From contig BSBN01000888.1 of assembly GCA_027924645.1 (NCBI GenBank), positions 19,841,501 to 19,905,500 of the forward strand: a stretch of DNA of 64,000 bases, in the 5' to 3' direction. Made by a program: the position numbers and the translations under genes. This stretch comes from Cunninghamia lanceolata (taxonomy: Eukaryota; Streptophyta; Pinopsida; Cupressales; Cupressaceae). Below the pieces are notes generated by a model. That model saw only the letters and a list, made by a program, of their open reading frames with translations. It had not been told where the DNA came from and ran no database searches. Positions 1 to 11,139 of the stretch are shown here, one piece after another (within the stretch, counting starts at the first letter, position 1; each line of letters opens with the position of its first letter).

Positions 1-2297
1 TGGAGGATTGTGGCATACGTGCCCCACCAACTACTTCAAGAGACTTTATATCAATAATTTTATGTGAAAGAGAGGAAAGTCAAATATTCTACATGAATTT
101 GTGCTTGGATGGCACATGTCAACATTGCGGTGGCTTGCAATGTATGCCAATATGTGAACATATGGAGAGCACACATGTAGTTGGAAATGAACTAGTAGAG
201 TTTAGCAAGTATAACACAGTGGCCTACAATACAAAAGATGTTAAAGAAGTAAAGAGGTTGGAATTGGTTATTCAAAAGAATCCAATATATCAGTTTATGT
301 CTGCATTTTGTGATAGTATAGTGTATGAGTATGCAAGGCATACCCATAGAGCTCGATGGTTAGACTTGCATTGTCCAATTTTTGTAAGGACACATTTCCA
401 CTTGATAACATTGATTCAGTCATAAACTTTGTAGAGAACTACAGTCAATAGCCACAGTGTGAGGTGCAATCACAATATTACAACTCGACACAGGTTTCTA
501 TATTTGTGCACATCACATTAATGCATGTGAATGATAGTACAAAGGATGACAGAAAGATCATAAGAGAGTATCATTTTTATAATAGTGATGATCACATGCA
601 TTCTAAGGTGTTCGTGCAAGGTTTCTTTTAGGTGTTCTATGATGATTTGGCTAGAAGGGGCATATTGTTCAGTCAACATATCATATGGTTGGATAACTAT
701 GTGTCACAATTCAAGAACTCACAAAATTTCTATTGGTTGAGTAGGAGGCATAATATTATAGGTGTTCAACATATGTGGAACTTTTGTGAGGCTAGGCATG
801 GAAAGGGGGAGCATGATAGTGCAGGAGCATGTATCAAAAGAGCCATAACATGAGAAGTGTTAAAGTATAAAGACAATGTAAAGTTGATAGATGCAAAATT
901 AATTGTCAAGTGGTGTAATGCTTTAATGGGTCTAGGTATTCAAGGTAAGTCTTCAGTTCGTAGATTTTTTTTTTGTTGATAGATGATACTAACATTGCAC
1001 CATATGAGGACTATTGTATACTAACAAAATCAAGTGAGCTACACTCTTTTAGAAGCTTAATTGTAGGTTCATGGAGTATTCATATGTGGAAGATGGCATG
1101 CTTTTGTTCTTCATGTACAATTCAATCTTGGATTGAGTGCGAGTCAAAGGAGTGGGTTGACGAATCATGGTTAAGTTATCTTAGCCCACTTGACATGTAT
1201 TAATCTCTGATGGCATTAGAACTGATAGAAATGTAATCATCAATTGACTTTGACCACATATCAGATCTAGTTCAAACAGGTAATATATCTACTTGCATAG
1301 TTTTTAAAATTCCTAACATTATCTTACTTTGTAGTGTTTTTGTAATGTTGACTAATTTCATCTAATTTGTTGCACATATCAATGTAGGGCATGTTTATGC
1401 AATTATTCAAGATAAAGATAACAAAGAGGGAACAGATTATTACTTATGTCACTGTGTTGAGGCCAAAAAGAAATTGAAGGCCCTAGTTACAAATGGAGAA
1501 AACATCAAATACCCTACAAGCTCAGTGGTTGTTATTGGAACATGGCTTAGAAGGTAGCCACATAAGAGTGTTAATGTTTGGCTATTTCAAGACTTTGACA
1601 CGCATCAGAAGATTCTTCATTACTCGAACCTTGTCACGGTAACCAATGTTTATTTGATATAATTTTCTGGTAAACCTTTGAACAAGACCTTGTGGAAGTT
1701 GTGTAAGTCTGACCATGAGGCAATACTTGACACAATAAAGAGTAGAGAAGACCCGGATGATTTGTTGGATATATTTGTAAGTATGCATAAAACCTTCCTA
1801 GATGGTTACTTGTACTTTGTTTTGTATATAAACAATAGTATGAATTGCTTCCGTCTAGTTTACATCTGGTAGGTTTGCTTCTCTTACAATTATCCTTGCA
1901 GCTTCTTGAACAATCCTATTCTTTCTTTCAACCACTCCATTCTACTGATGATTCCTATTTTTTGACCGAGGTATGAGACAATAACATGAAAATCTCATAA
2001 TTTTGTATTTCTTGTTTTATTTCATGTCATTTGATGTTTATAAATGATATTTATGTTTAGTCAATTTTGTTTCTTGATGCTTCTAACAGGAGATCAGAAC
2101 TCTAGCCCATCTGACTACGAACAAAGAAGCTCGAGACAGGATGGTGGAGAGTGATCATCGAATGGCGGTAAGCAATCAATTACATATGTGATGCTATATA
2201 TTTCATGTACATTTTCTATAGTAATGTGCATATTGTTTGATTGAATTAACAGGTGGATCTAGATAAACTTCTATCAAAGAGGTCTACTCGACGGTAG
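1..2297 (+). pseudogene. Decayed, spliced transposase-like gene (class II element), left copy P
   Basis: Exon-like blocks read on the plus strand with canonical splice sites. One block ends at 944 before GTAAGT (945-950). The next is about 983-1279, after a T-rich acceptor and before GTAATA. The next is 1388-1776, followed by GTAAGT. Short 3' exons follow at 2090-2167 and 2253-2297, ending STRR-stop. The first block carries a Cys-rich start (CQHCGG, CMPICEH), then IIWLDNYVSQFKNS, then ARHGKGEHDSAGACIKRA. A D-N/QFK block followed by HGKGEHD resembles the catalytic core of a widespread plant DDE-type transposase-like family; that family identity is from memory. The 1388-1776 block (GTDYYLCHCVEAKKK, VVIGTWLRR, ILHYSNLV, TLWKLCKSDHEAILD) is a companion region of the same kind of protein. 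In-frame stops, for example after FVQGFF near 630 and after GTWLRR near 1557, show it is dead. The 5' end lies outside the window. Confidence 0.6.
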
Positions 2298-3979
2298 AGA
2301 GAGGATGAGTCATGGTGTAAGGTCGCCTAACCCTTCTGACTCATTTCAGAGATAGATTCAGGTACAAGTACATCTTCTATGAAGTATTATGATTGATAAA
2401 TTTAGAATTACTCTAATATATAGCATTCCAAATATTCTAATCCATTCAAGATATCTGATTTTATGGTCTAGAACATATTTGTCTAGTGTCACTTTTTATC
2501 ACCCTCCAGTAATGAAATAGAATATTCCGCATCATTTTATACATAGTTTATTATGCGTTCGATCCTCTAACTCACACTTTGTTGCATGTATTAAATATGA
2601 AGATTTAAGAATAATGTGGAGGAATCAATCCTTAAATTATATTTTACTATGACCTTTTATGAAATGATAATACCTTGTAAATTATTGTTGTCATATCAAT
2701 TTTATGGTGGATCATTTTATTTATTTAATAGAGTTATGTTGTGGCCATATTAAGATATGATGATAGATTTAAAACAAGGAATTTTAAAATATTGATAAAG
2801 TTTTATTGTCTTTTTATTAAAAGAGCTGATTAAAATATATGTATATATAAATAAATAAATGAAATTAATAGAGTTTTATTTCTCACATTTAAATAAGAAA
2901 GTAAATATGTTTTATTGATAAGATTTATATTAGAAGTCTTAGTGATATTACAATAAAGAAATTTGTGTTATAAAAATATAAAAATCTGTTATTCTTTATT
3001 TAAATTAGATTTTTGAGTGTTTTTATGTGTGTGAGTGCATATATAGAAATATATTTATACTTCTATTAAATTAAATATAAAGGAATATATATGATTTTTG
3101 CTTTATGATTTAATTTAAAGATAAATATACAAATAAATATATATTAGAGATTTTGTTTTTAAGATAAAAGTACTAGTTTTATCCAAATACCTAGGATTTT
3201 ATGTTTTATTTGTGTTTTATTCTATTTTTAGATATGGCAAAAAAAAAAAAAGTTATGAATAGATAAAATAAATAAATGGGATATTAGGGTTTTAAAATCT
3301 GCATTATTTCTAAAATGGAAATTATTAACATATATAAGTTGATTTATTCGATTTTGAGAAGAAGGTAAGATGTTTAGAAGGATGGGCTATAAAATTAGAA
3401 ATTTCCTTATGATAAAGTAATTTTAATTTGATTTTTGAAAATGATAGAAAGTTCTAAGTTTGGCATAATGATATTTTGGCATTATATAAGATTATAGTTT
3501 CAGCATCTTTTTAAGGGAGAACTTGATAATTCGGGTTTTTAAAAATAGGGGGAGTGAAAATAATGGCGGTGGCTCATATCATTCTGGGAGGGGGAGGTTT
3601 TTGGTTGCAGATGAAAAAATGAAGGGAAGGAAGAGACTGTAGAAAAAGAAACGAAATCAGTAAGAAATATATCATTATGGGAGTGGGAGGTTTTTGGTTA
3701 CAAATTGGTCATTTGGAATATTAGAGGAAGTAGTAAAAATAAAATATAAAAGGGTTATACTTCGTATCTTTTAGTTTTATATAAAGGTGTTGGAGATCAA
3801 CAGTTCTTGCAAGGAATACACAAAAAGAAGTTGGAAGGATATATGAGGACATATGGTATGGGGAAAATCTACCTCTGTTAAATGATTTCTATTGATTATT
3901 GTTCTAAGCCATTTACTGTGATAGCTATGCATTATCTCTGTATATGTTACCGCTGCACCCTTGGGTAAAATACCCCTAT

Positions 3980-4031
3980 CCTTCTGATGAACTGACTTAT
4001 CTATTCCTTCTGATGGACTGACTTATCTATT
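3980..4031. repeat. Two-copy 26-bp tandem repeat
   Basis: The unit ccttctgatgaactgactta followed by tctatt occurs twice in a row with one base difference. It lies inside the 4.18-kb insertion, downstream of its TATA-like box. Confidence 0.85.
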
Positions 4032-6170
4032 GCTATGCCTTATTTATTCCCGAGTGATCTGTTATATGCGGCATGATTCACTTTTATTGCATTCCAAATA
4101 TGAGTGTAACTATTAATTCATGAGGTGACGTCTTTTTTGAGACACTCTATGTGAAATTATCATTCCACAAAATGATCTCCTTTAGAAGTTTTTTGGTTAA
4201 AATTGCACATGCTTATTGTTTCTCCGTGGAGGTGGTCTTTCCTTCTATTACGATTTGCAAGTGTTTTTGTTTAAACATGTCAGGCCAAACTGTAATTGTT
4301 GTGTTCTTTCTTTAATCCTCAGGCACTTTTATCAATTGGTTTTCTGCAACCTTTACATTACAGATTTGAATTCATTGTTCTTGAAGACTTTTCTCTAAGC
4401 CGTCGACCTCCTCAACTACCGCATGGATATATTTTATTTGTAGATAGGCTTGTACTTTTGCAAATTGTTGCATTGCAGGATTTTATCCTTTACAAACTAC
4501 TCCACTAGATCGACCTCCTTCTAGCTGATTTATCCTTGAGATCTTTTCATTTTATTATTATCTTTATCGTAAACCTTAATATCCTTGATTAGCAAATAAT
4601 TTCAAGCTACAAAATTAGAATTCAAAGCTTAGATGAAGTCATATTAAAGAATGTATAGTTTTGAATTATGAAGCTTAGATATTCTTTCCTTTTTCCTATG
4701 AAGACGTCTGCTGGTTCTACTCTTTCCTTTCCTTTTAAAACGTTTATCTCTTCTTTTTCCTTTTTACTTCTATGAAATATTAGAATGGCCTCTCTTTACA
4801 CGAGGTTTTAAAATATATAAAATTTAGTCTTGATGAATTAGTTTATTATCTGTAAAAGAATAAAAAAAGGGAAAAATTAGATCCCTATGCTTTAGTCTCT
4901 ATGCAAGTTTCTAAGTATCTTAAGACTGTGATCTTTAAGCCTTCAATCATTCCAATTCACTAAGATGATAAAATACATTTTTATTGATTGGATTCCTTAA
5001 CTTAAAGAAAATATTCTTTCTTATTATGGATATAGTTTCATGAATAACTTGGTTAATATAATTGATTTTTTTTTTTTTTTAATGATAGAGCAAATTAGAA
5101 AATAATCTTTTTTATTTCATGAAGTTTTCTTTGAATTAAAAATCTGCTTTAAGTGATTTATTTCCTAAGGGTAAAATTTCATCTAGTTTTCAACATGGCA
5201 TTATAACGTAATAGAAAGTAGTTTAAGATATGGATATTGGCATTTAATTTGCAAGGGAATAGATATAATAATTGAGGAGTTAGAAATAGGGATTGTCATT
5301 TGTTATAATGTTTTACATGTATTTATTGTAATGTTTATTGATTTGTGTAAATTAAATAAATGAGATAACATAAAGAATATCGTTTTATAAAAATAATAAT
5401 ATTTATGATGATGTGTTGATAAGTGAATTGATTTTAATAGATGTTATATTCTTATAGAAAAGTGCAATTCAATATGGAGGGATTATTGAATGTATAAATA
5501 AATTAATGGGAGTAATTATATAGTAATGTTGTGTAGTGTAATCAAGGACTCTTGTACTCTTTGCCAGATTAGGTTCAACTATGATGATAAATCTTGCCGA
5601 TAACGACTCTTATGCCCAACTACATTGAATTATTTGTGATATCTTCTTTATCAATTGGAATCTTGAAAATTTATTTATGTAATGGGTTGAATATAACTCT
5701 AGAAATGAGGTGGAAAAGAAATTATCATCTATTCAAGATGTATAGGCATGCATCAAAATGTGATGTACAAGAGAAATAGGTAATGTATTAATTTCCCATA
5801 TTAAAGTGAACTATAAGAGCAAAGTAGATATTGGATAAAGAAATATAATTGATAGATTGAGACTCTTCCTCATCATGTGCATTACAATTAATTATGACAT
5901 GGGTATTGAATTGTTATCATTTGTAAACATTAACATGGTGTTATTGAGTCACTTGTGTGATTACAAGACCAAGTTAACTGAACTACAAAGCCTCTACGCT
6001 ACGCGTACATAGGCAAGGCCATCATAGATGAGCCCCCGAGGCATTAGGTCGGCCCCTTAGTGTCTTTACGTTCATGGATTGATATCTGATATGTTATTTA
6101 TCGATTTTGTGAAACTAATGATTATATTTAGTTGTGCAGATTTAGAAATGTTACTTATGCACGATACTGG

Positions 6171-6240
6171 AGCTAAGAAAGTTTACCTCACTAGAGCTAA
6201 GAAAGTTTACCTCACTAGAGCTAAGAAAGTTTACCTCACC
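6171..6240. repeat. Three-copy 24-bp tandem repeat
   Basis: The unit beginning agctaagaaagtttacctca starts at 6171, 6195 and 6219. The three copies are nearly identical, so the expansion is recent. It lies about 260 bp from the right end of the 4.18-kb insertion. Confidence 0.9.
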
Positions 6241-6499
6241 TTGTGAACAGATGATCGTATGGAGATTTTTATAGTTGGGTATATTTGTAAAAGAAAAGTT
6301 TAAATCATGGTTTTCATTAAGATGAATAATATTAACTTATGTTAATGTATAACTCTATTAAATGTTGATGGTATAGATTGAATATCAAATTTATAATTTT
6401 TTTACCATGTTTTGTATTAGAGTTAACATTTGGCATTAAAGTATGATATTAATCTATGTTTTGAGGTTCATGCTCTAGTGTCCAGGATTGGGCATGACA

Positions 6500-6830
6500 C
6501 ACAGATTGGCTCTCCATCTTCATGGTCAAGCAAGGGTTGCTGATTATTTCATAAAAGTCCATAGGAAACTAGTTTTTGGGACTTTTTTGTATGCCTAGAT
6601 GGTTTTTTATACATACTTTTGTATGTTGCTGAAGTATATTTTGTATATATGCCTATATGAATTTGTTTGGGCATGCCTATATGGCTTTGTATGTAAAATA
6701 GATGTTATGTTCATGACATTATGTATATGACAATTTATATTAAATATTTAATATGGTGATCAATTATCATTGCATGAATTTGGTTTTACACATGCCAATT
6801 GCATTTTCTTGAAAGTAAGGAATGCATAAT
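6500..6830 (+). repeat. Left arm of a large inverted repeat: transposon 3' tail plus PPR fragment
   Basis: This segment is the reverse complement, with scattered mismatches, of about 13,165-13,500. It starts with the tail of element P (after gtggatcta... and the 4.18-kb insertion). It then runs through an AT-rich 3' region (attaaatatttaatat) and ends at about 6775-6830 in minus-strand PPR coding sequence (TFKKMQLACVKPNS). The transposon-PPR junction is therefore shared by both arms. Confidence 0.8.
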
Positions 6831-7576
6831 TGTGCAAATCTATTGGTTGTCTATTGTTTGATGATACCATTATTCTTTTAGGATATGTTGTTGGGTTTTG
6901 TGATATAAAAACACTTGCTTCTTCATAGAGTATGTGATGTGATGCATAGAGTAGTAGTTCTTCAAAACCAGGCATGAACTTGAATAGTGAAGATCTCTCT
7001 CAAGCAGTGGTATGAACTTGACAAGAAGTGGTATAAACTTGACGAGTGAAGGCCTCGTGATTGGTTTGATTTGTTTGCTATGATATATATTTGATGTTTG
7101 CATCATTATGATGCTATGCTTCATGGGGTTAGATCTAAGTGATGGATGAAGTTGATCCTTATTGGTCTTAATCCTATTCACTCATGTTTCACTCATGCCA
7201 TATCAAGATTGATGTCACAGGGTTTGGATGTTAGTTCATAACATTCATGTTTATCATGTTACAATAGTAGGACATAGTTGCTTATGTCATTTGTTCATTC
7301 CATTGGATCATTGGATTTGGTTGTGGTTCTTCATCATAACATGTCATGCTTTCAGGAGTTGGATTGGGTTGTGGTTCTTCCTCATGATAGGAGTTCATTC
7401 ATGTCTTCATGCTTCTTTGCGCTCTATGTCTTTAGCATTCTCAGTGTCTTCATGTGTTAAATATTTCTTTAGTGTCCTCATGATGTTGATGTTGATCACA
7501 AAATATGGTGTTAAGGCCATGTTGATGTTGATTGATGAGTTGTGGTTGTTGTTGGAAGTTTTGGAAGTCTAAAGGA
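6831..7576. other. Unassigned AT-rich stretch
   Basis: No supported gene. The only structure seen is a ~50-bp imperfect direct repeat near 7310-7400 (ttggatttggttgtggttct and ttggattgggttgtggttct). The plus frames here are open but low-complexity and do not resemble a known protein. Confidence 0.5.
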
Positions 7577-9334
7577 TGTCTAGGGACTGAATGGACTACG
7601 CTAACACATCGGGGTGGGTAGATAAATGCTAGGGGAGGTCTCATGTCATGTGCCAAGCATCGCAATCATTTAGGACAGTAGGCTACCAGCAAAGTCCCTT
7701 AAGATCCCTAAGATGCAAAAACTACCAAACTTTGATGGAGTAGTTCTCAGAATTCATGGTAGCTACAAACATTCTGTTTAGACCTACAGGTGTACGTGGG
7801 GTCCATCCATAATAACCTCTCTCAATTCTGGTCAACTCCCATCCTTTTGACCATGCCAAAATCAAACACATGCTTGCAAATTACTTTAATTTCATGTAGT
7901 GGAAAGGTGCTATGAGTGACATTTTGCATTTCATAGGTCATGGAGCTGAATTGACTTCACTAATGCATCAGGGTGGGCGGTTAAAGTCCAAGGGAGGTCT
8001 TGGTTTATGTACAAAGTACCCCAATCATTTAGGGCAGCAGGCTACCAGAAAAGTCCCTTAAGATCCCTAAGATAAAAAAAATGCCAAACATTGATGGAGT
8101 AGTTCTCAAAATTTGTGGCATCTAGGAATGTTATGTTTAAATCTACATGTGCACATGGAATCCATATACAATAACATTTCTAAATTTTGGTTAACTCTAG
8201 TTCATTTGACCATGCCAAAATCAAACGCATTCTTGCAAAATGATTCTGTTTCATGCAATGGAAAGGTGCTAGGAGTGACATTTTGCATTCCATAGGTCAT
8301 GGGGCCAAATGAACTTTCCCAACATGTCGGGGTGTGTGGATAAATACTAGGAGAGGTCTCATTTTGTGTACCAAGGAACCTAATCATTCAGGGCAGCGGG
8401 CTACCAACAAAGTCCCTTATGATCCCTAAGATGGAAAAATTACCAAAATTTGATGGAGCAGTTCTCAAAATTCATGGAAACTGGGAACATTCAATTTAGA
8501 CCTACATATCCACACGGGGACCATCCACAATAATCTCTCTTGGTTTTGGTTAACTCTAGTTCGTGTGACTGTGTCGAAATCAAACGCATTCTTGCAAAAT
8601 GCTTTAGTTTCATGTAGTGGAAAGGTGTTAGGAGTGAAATTTTGCATTCCATAGGTCATGGGGCCAAATGGAATTTTCCAATGTGTTGAAGTGGGTGGGT
8701 TAATGCTAGGGGAGATCTCATTTTGTGTGCCAAGTGCCCTAATCATTTGGTGCAGTAGGCTATCGACAAAGTCCCTTAAGATCCCTAAGATAGAAAAACT
8801 ACCAAACTTTGATGGAGCAGTTCTCACAATTTGTGGTAGCTAGGATCATTCTGTTTGGACCAACATGTGCATGTGGGGTCCATCTACAATAACCTATCTT
8901 GATTTTGGTTAACTCTAGTGTGATTGACTATGCTAGGTGCCCCAATCATTCAGGGAAGTAAGCTATCGGTAATGTGCCTTAAGATCCCTAAGATGAAGAA
9001 ACTTCCAAACTTTGACAAAGTAGTTCTTAGAACTTGTGGCATATGGGAATATTTCATTTGGACCTACAGGTACATGTGGGGTCAACCCATAATAACCTCT
9101 CTTAGTTTTGGTCAACTCCACTCCATTTGGTCGTGTCAAAATCAAACACATTCTTGCAAAATGCTTTAGTTTCATGTAGTAAAACCTTACCAAGTGCCTT
9201 ATTTCTTGATATGCTTGTCGTGAGTCCAAACAAATTACACTGACACATCAGGGTGGGTAGGTAAATGTTAGGGAAGGTCTCATTTCGTGTGACAATAATC
9301 CCAATCATTCTGGCTTGCAAGCTACCGACAAAGT
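7577..9334 (+). repeat. Tandem array of ~358-bp satellite-like units
   Basis: The landmark tgatggagtagttctcagaa recurs at about 7734, 8092, 8451 and 8809, a spacing of about 358 bp. A fifth occurrence at about 9012 follows a shortened unit (deletion near 8930). Other landmarks recur in phase, for example gaaaggtgctaggagtgaca, tcccttaagatccctaagat and the cat(c)ggggtgggt block. Units look roughly 80-90% alike by eye. 358 is not a multiple of 3, so the frames that cross units are spurious. Confidence 0.9.
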
Positions 9335-10000
9335 GACTTCGTCGATAGCTTATAGCCCAAAATGATTGGAACCCTGGGCACACAACACAATACCTCCCTT
9401 TCCATTTACCTGCCCACTCTAATGTGTTGGCGAAGTCCATTCAGCCCTACAAGTTATGGAATGTAAAATGTCACTCCTAGCACCTTTCAAGTTTGTTAGT
9501 AGCTTGCAACCTAGAATGATTGAGACACTTTGCATACGAAACAAGATCTCCCTGGCATTTACCCACCCACCCTAATGTGTTTCTAAAGTCCATTTGGGCC
9601 CATGAGCTATGGAATGCAAAATGTCACTCCTAGCACCTTTCCACTCCATGAAACAGAAGCATTTTGCAAGAATGTGTTTGATTTCGGCACAATCAAACAT
9701 ACTGGTGTTGACAAAAACTGAGAGAGGTTATTGTGGACATAGCCTACATACACCTATAGGTCCAAACTGAATGTTTCTAGCTACCATTAATTTAGAGAAC
9801 TACTCCATCAAATTTTGGTAGTTTTTTACGTCTTAGGGATCTTAAGAGACTTTGCCGGTAGCTTGTTGCCCTGAATGATTGGGCCACTTGGCACATAAAA
9901 TGAGACCTCCTTTAGCATTTACCTACCTAGCCAGATGCATTGGTGAAGTTTGTTCAGCCCCATGACCTATGCAATGCCAAATTTCACTCCTAGCCCTAAG
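9335..10000 (-). repeat. Inverted (head-to-head) arm of the ~358-bp repeat array
   Basis: From 9335 on, the same unit reads in reverse complement. Examples are atgtcactcctagcaccttt at about 9469 and 9632, and the inverse of the aagtcccttaagatccctaa block at about 9833-9855. The turn-round is a near-perfect palindrome around 9335 (gctaccgacaaagt against cttcgtcgatagc). It contains about two units before ordinary sequence resumes at 10.0 kb. Confidence 0.85.
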
Positions 10001-11139
10001 GATTCAATCAAGTAGTCCTTAGGTTGATATGACTGATCCATTGTTGTATTAACTATGACAACCATGATGATCCATTGTTGTATTTACATGGTGATTAACC
10101 TATTTGTTTGATTAACCTCACTTAATGCATGTGAGAGGAGAATCATTATAAAATACAAGAATGTCATTAGTAGGAGGTGAGATTATGTCATCAATGCATG
10201 TCCTACAAGGTGCATCACAAGGTCTAGATCATTAGTATGTATGTGCTCGCCACTATTCATTTGATCATAATTAGGCTTAGTATGAAAAATGGTGTATGAA
10301 GAAGAATAAATAATATCAAATCACAATGAACTATTGAATCATCTATAAGTATATCATGCAAAGAAGGTGTGCTAGGTGAGTGATATTTTAGTGTATTTTT
10401 TAGAACTCTTGTTATGGGTGAGTAATATCTACAAGGTGAGTGTTTAGAAATGTTAGATATGTCCACTTACACCTTTCCCATTAATATTAGGGCTTGATCA
10501 ATCAATTTGGTCTCTATTGTTACAAAGCTGTCCTTAAAATAGGCCTAATTTCACTGTAACAATCCAATTTTTAAAATACTAAATTGTTTAGAATTAGAAG
10601 ATGAAGTTTTCTAAGAATTTAGAAGATCATGTAAGTTGATTTGTTTGATTTTGGACAATGGAGCAGCCTAGTCCTTATCTAACACCTATGCTAGTAGCCT
10701 AGTCCACTAGGAAGCAACCTAGTCTAGAGAGTTTCTATTAGATGTAAAATTGTCAACATGTAGTGGAAGATGTGAAACCAACTAAAAACTACAAGTCATA
10801 AAAGCCTTTATAAGAAATAATGAAAAAGAAAGTAAATGCATAGTCATAGGAGGCTAGTCAAGGATTGCCATAGTTTTAGGGGCAGTTATGGAATCATTTC
10901 TTGTTTGAAACCCTCATGAAGATGGTATTATATGTAGATATAGGATATCTTTAGTTATGCATACCTAAAAGAAGGACATGTCGTAGTGCCAAAAAAGTCA
11001 CCATGATGCAATAGATAGTTTTGATGTCATACATCTTAAGGCTTAAACTATTGATCAAAACTCCTAGCATAAACTCAAATTTTCAAAAGGACTTCATCAC
11101 TAGTCTTGGATCACATCTAGAGACCTAAAGTTGAGTACC
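10001..11139. other. Unassigned stretch before the PPR pseudogene
   Basis: No gene supported. AT-rich, with short reiterated words such as (a)gcctagtcc at 10,668-10,730. Nothing else recognisable on either strand. Confidence 0.5.

Larger units (their letters stand above)
2316..6499. mobile_element. 4.18-kb insertion with TG...CA ends (solo-LTR-like) in the 3' tail of element P
   Basis: The inverted sister copy (13.2-13.85 kb) is continuous where this copy is interrupted, which fixes the insertion. The left flank ends gagtCATGG and the right flank resumes CACAGattgg; the uninterrupted copy reads aagtCACAAattgg. The 5-bp target duplication is therefore catgg (2311-2315) / cacag (6500-6504), differing by two transitions. 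The insertion starts TGTAAGG and ends GGGCATGACA, as LTRs do. It is AT-rich and I see no credible coding capacity. A TATA-like TATATAAAGG lies near 3779-3790. It could be a large solo LTR or a non-autonomous element; orientation is not proven. Confidence 0.6.

Noticed and set aside
8202..9440. Several 60-120-aa frames on both strands in the 8-9.4-kb region
   Set aside because: They restate the 358-bp satellite unit. The unit length is not a multiple of three, so frames shift from unit to unit and no protein is preserved.
7577..10000. CRISPR-like regular spacing
   Set aside because: The whole ~358-bp unit is repeated, with no short repeat/unique spacer alternation, and the context is a plant nuclear genome.
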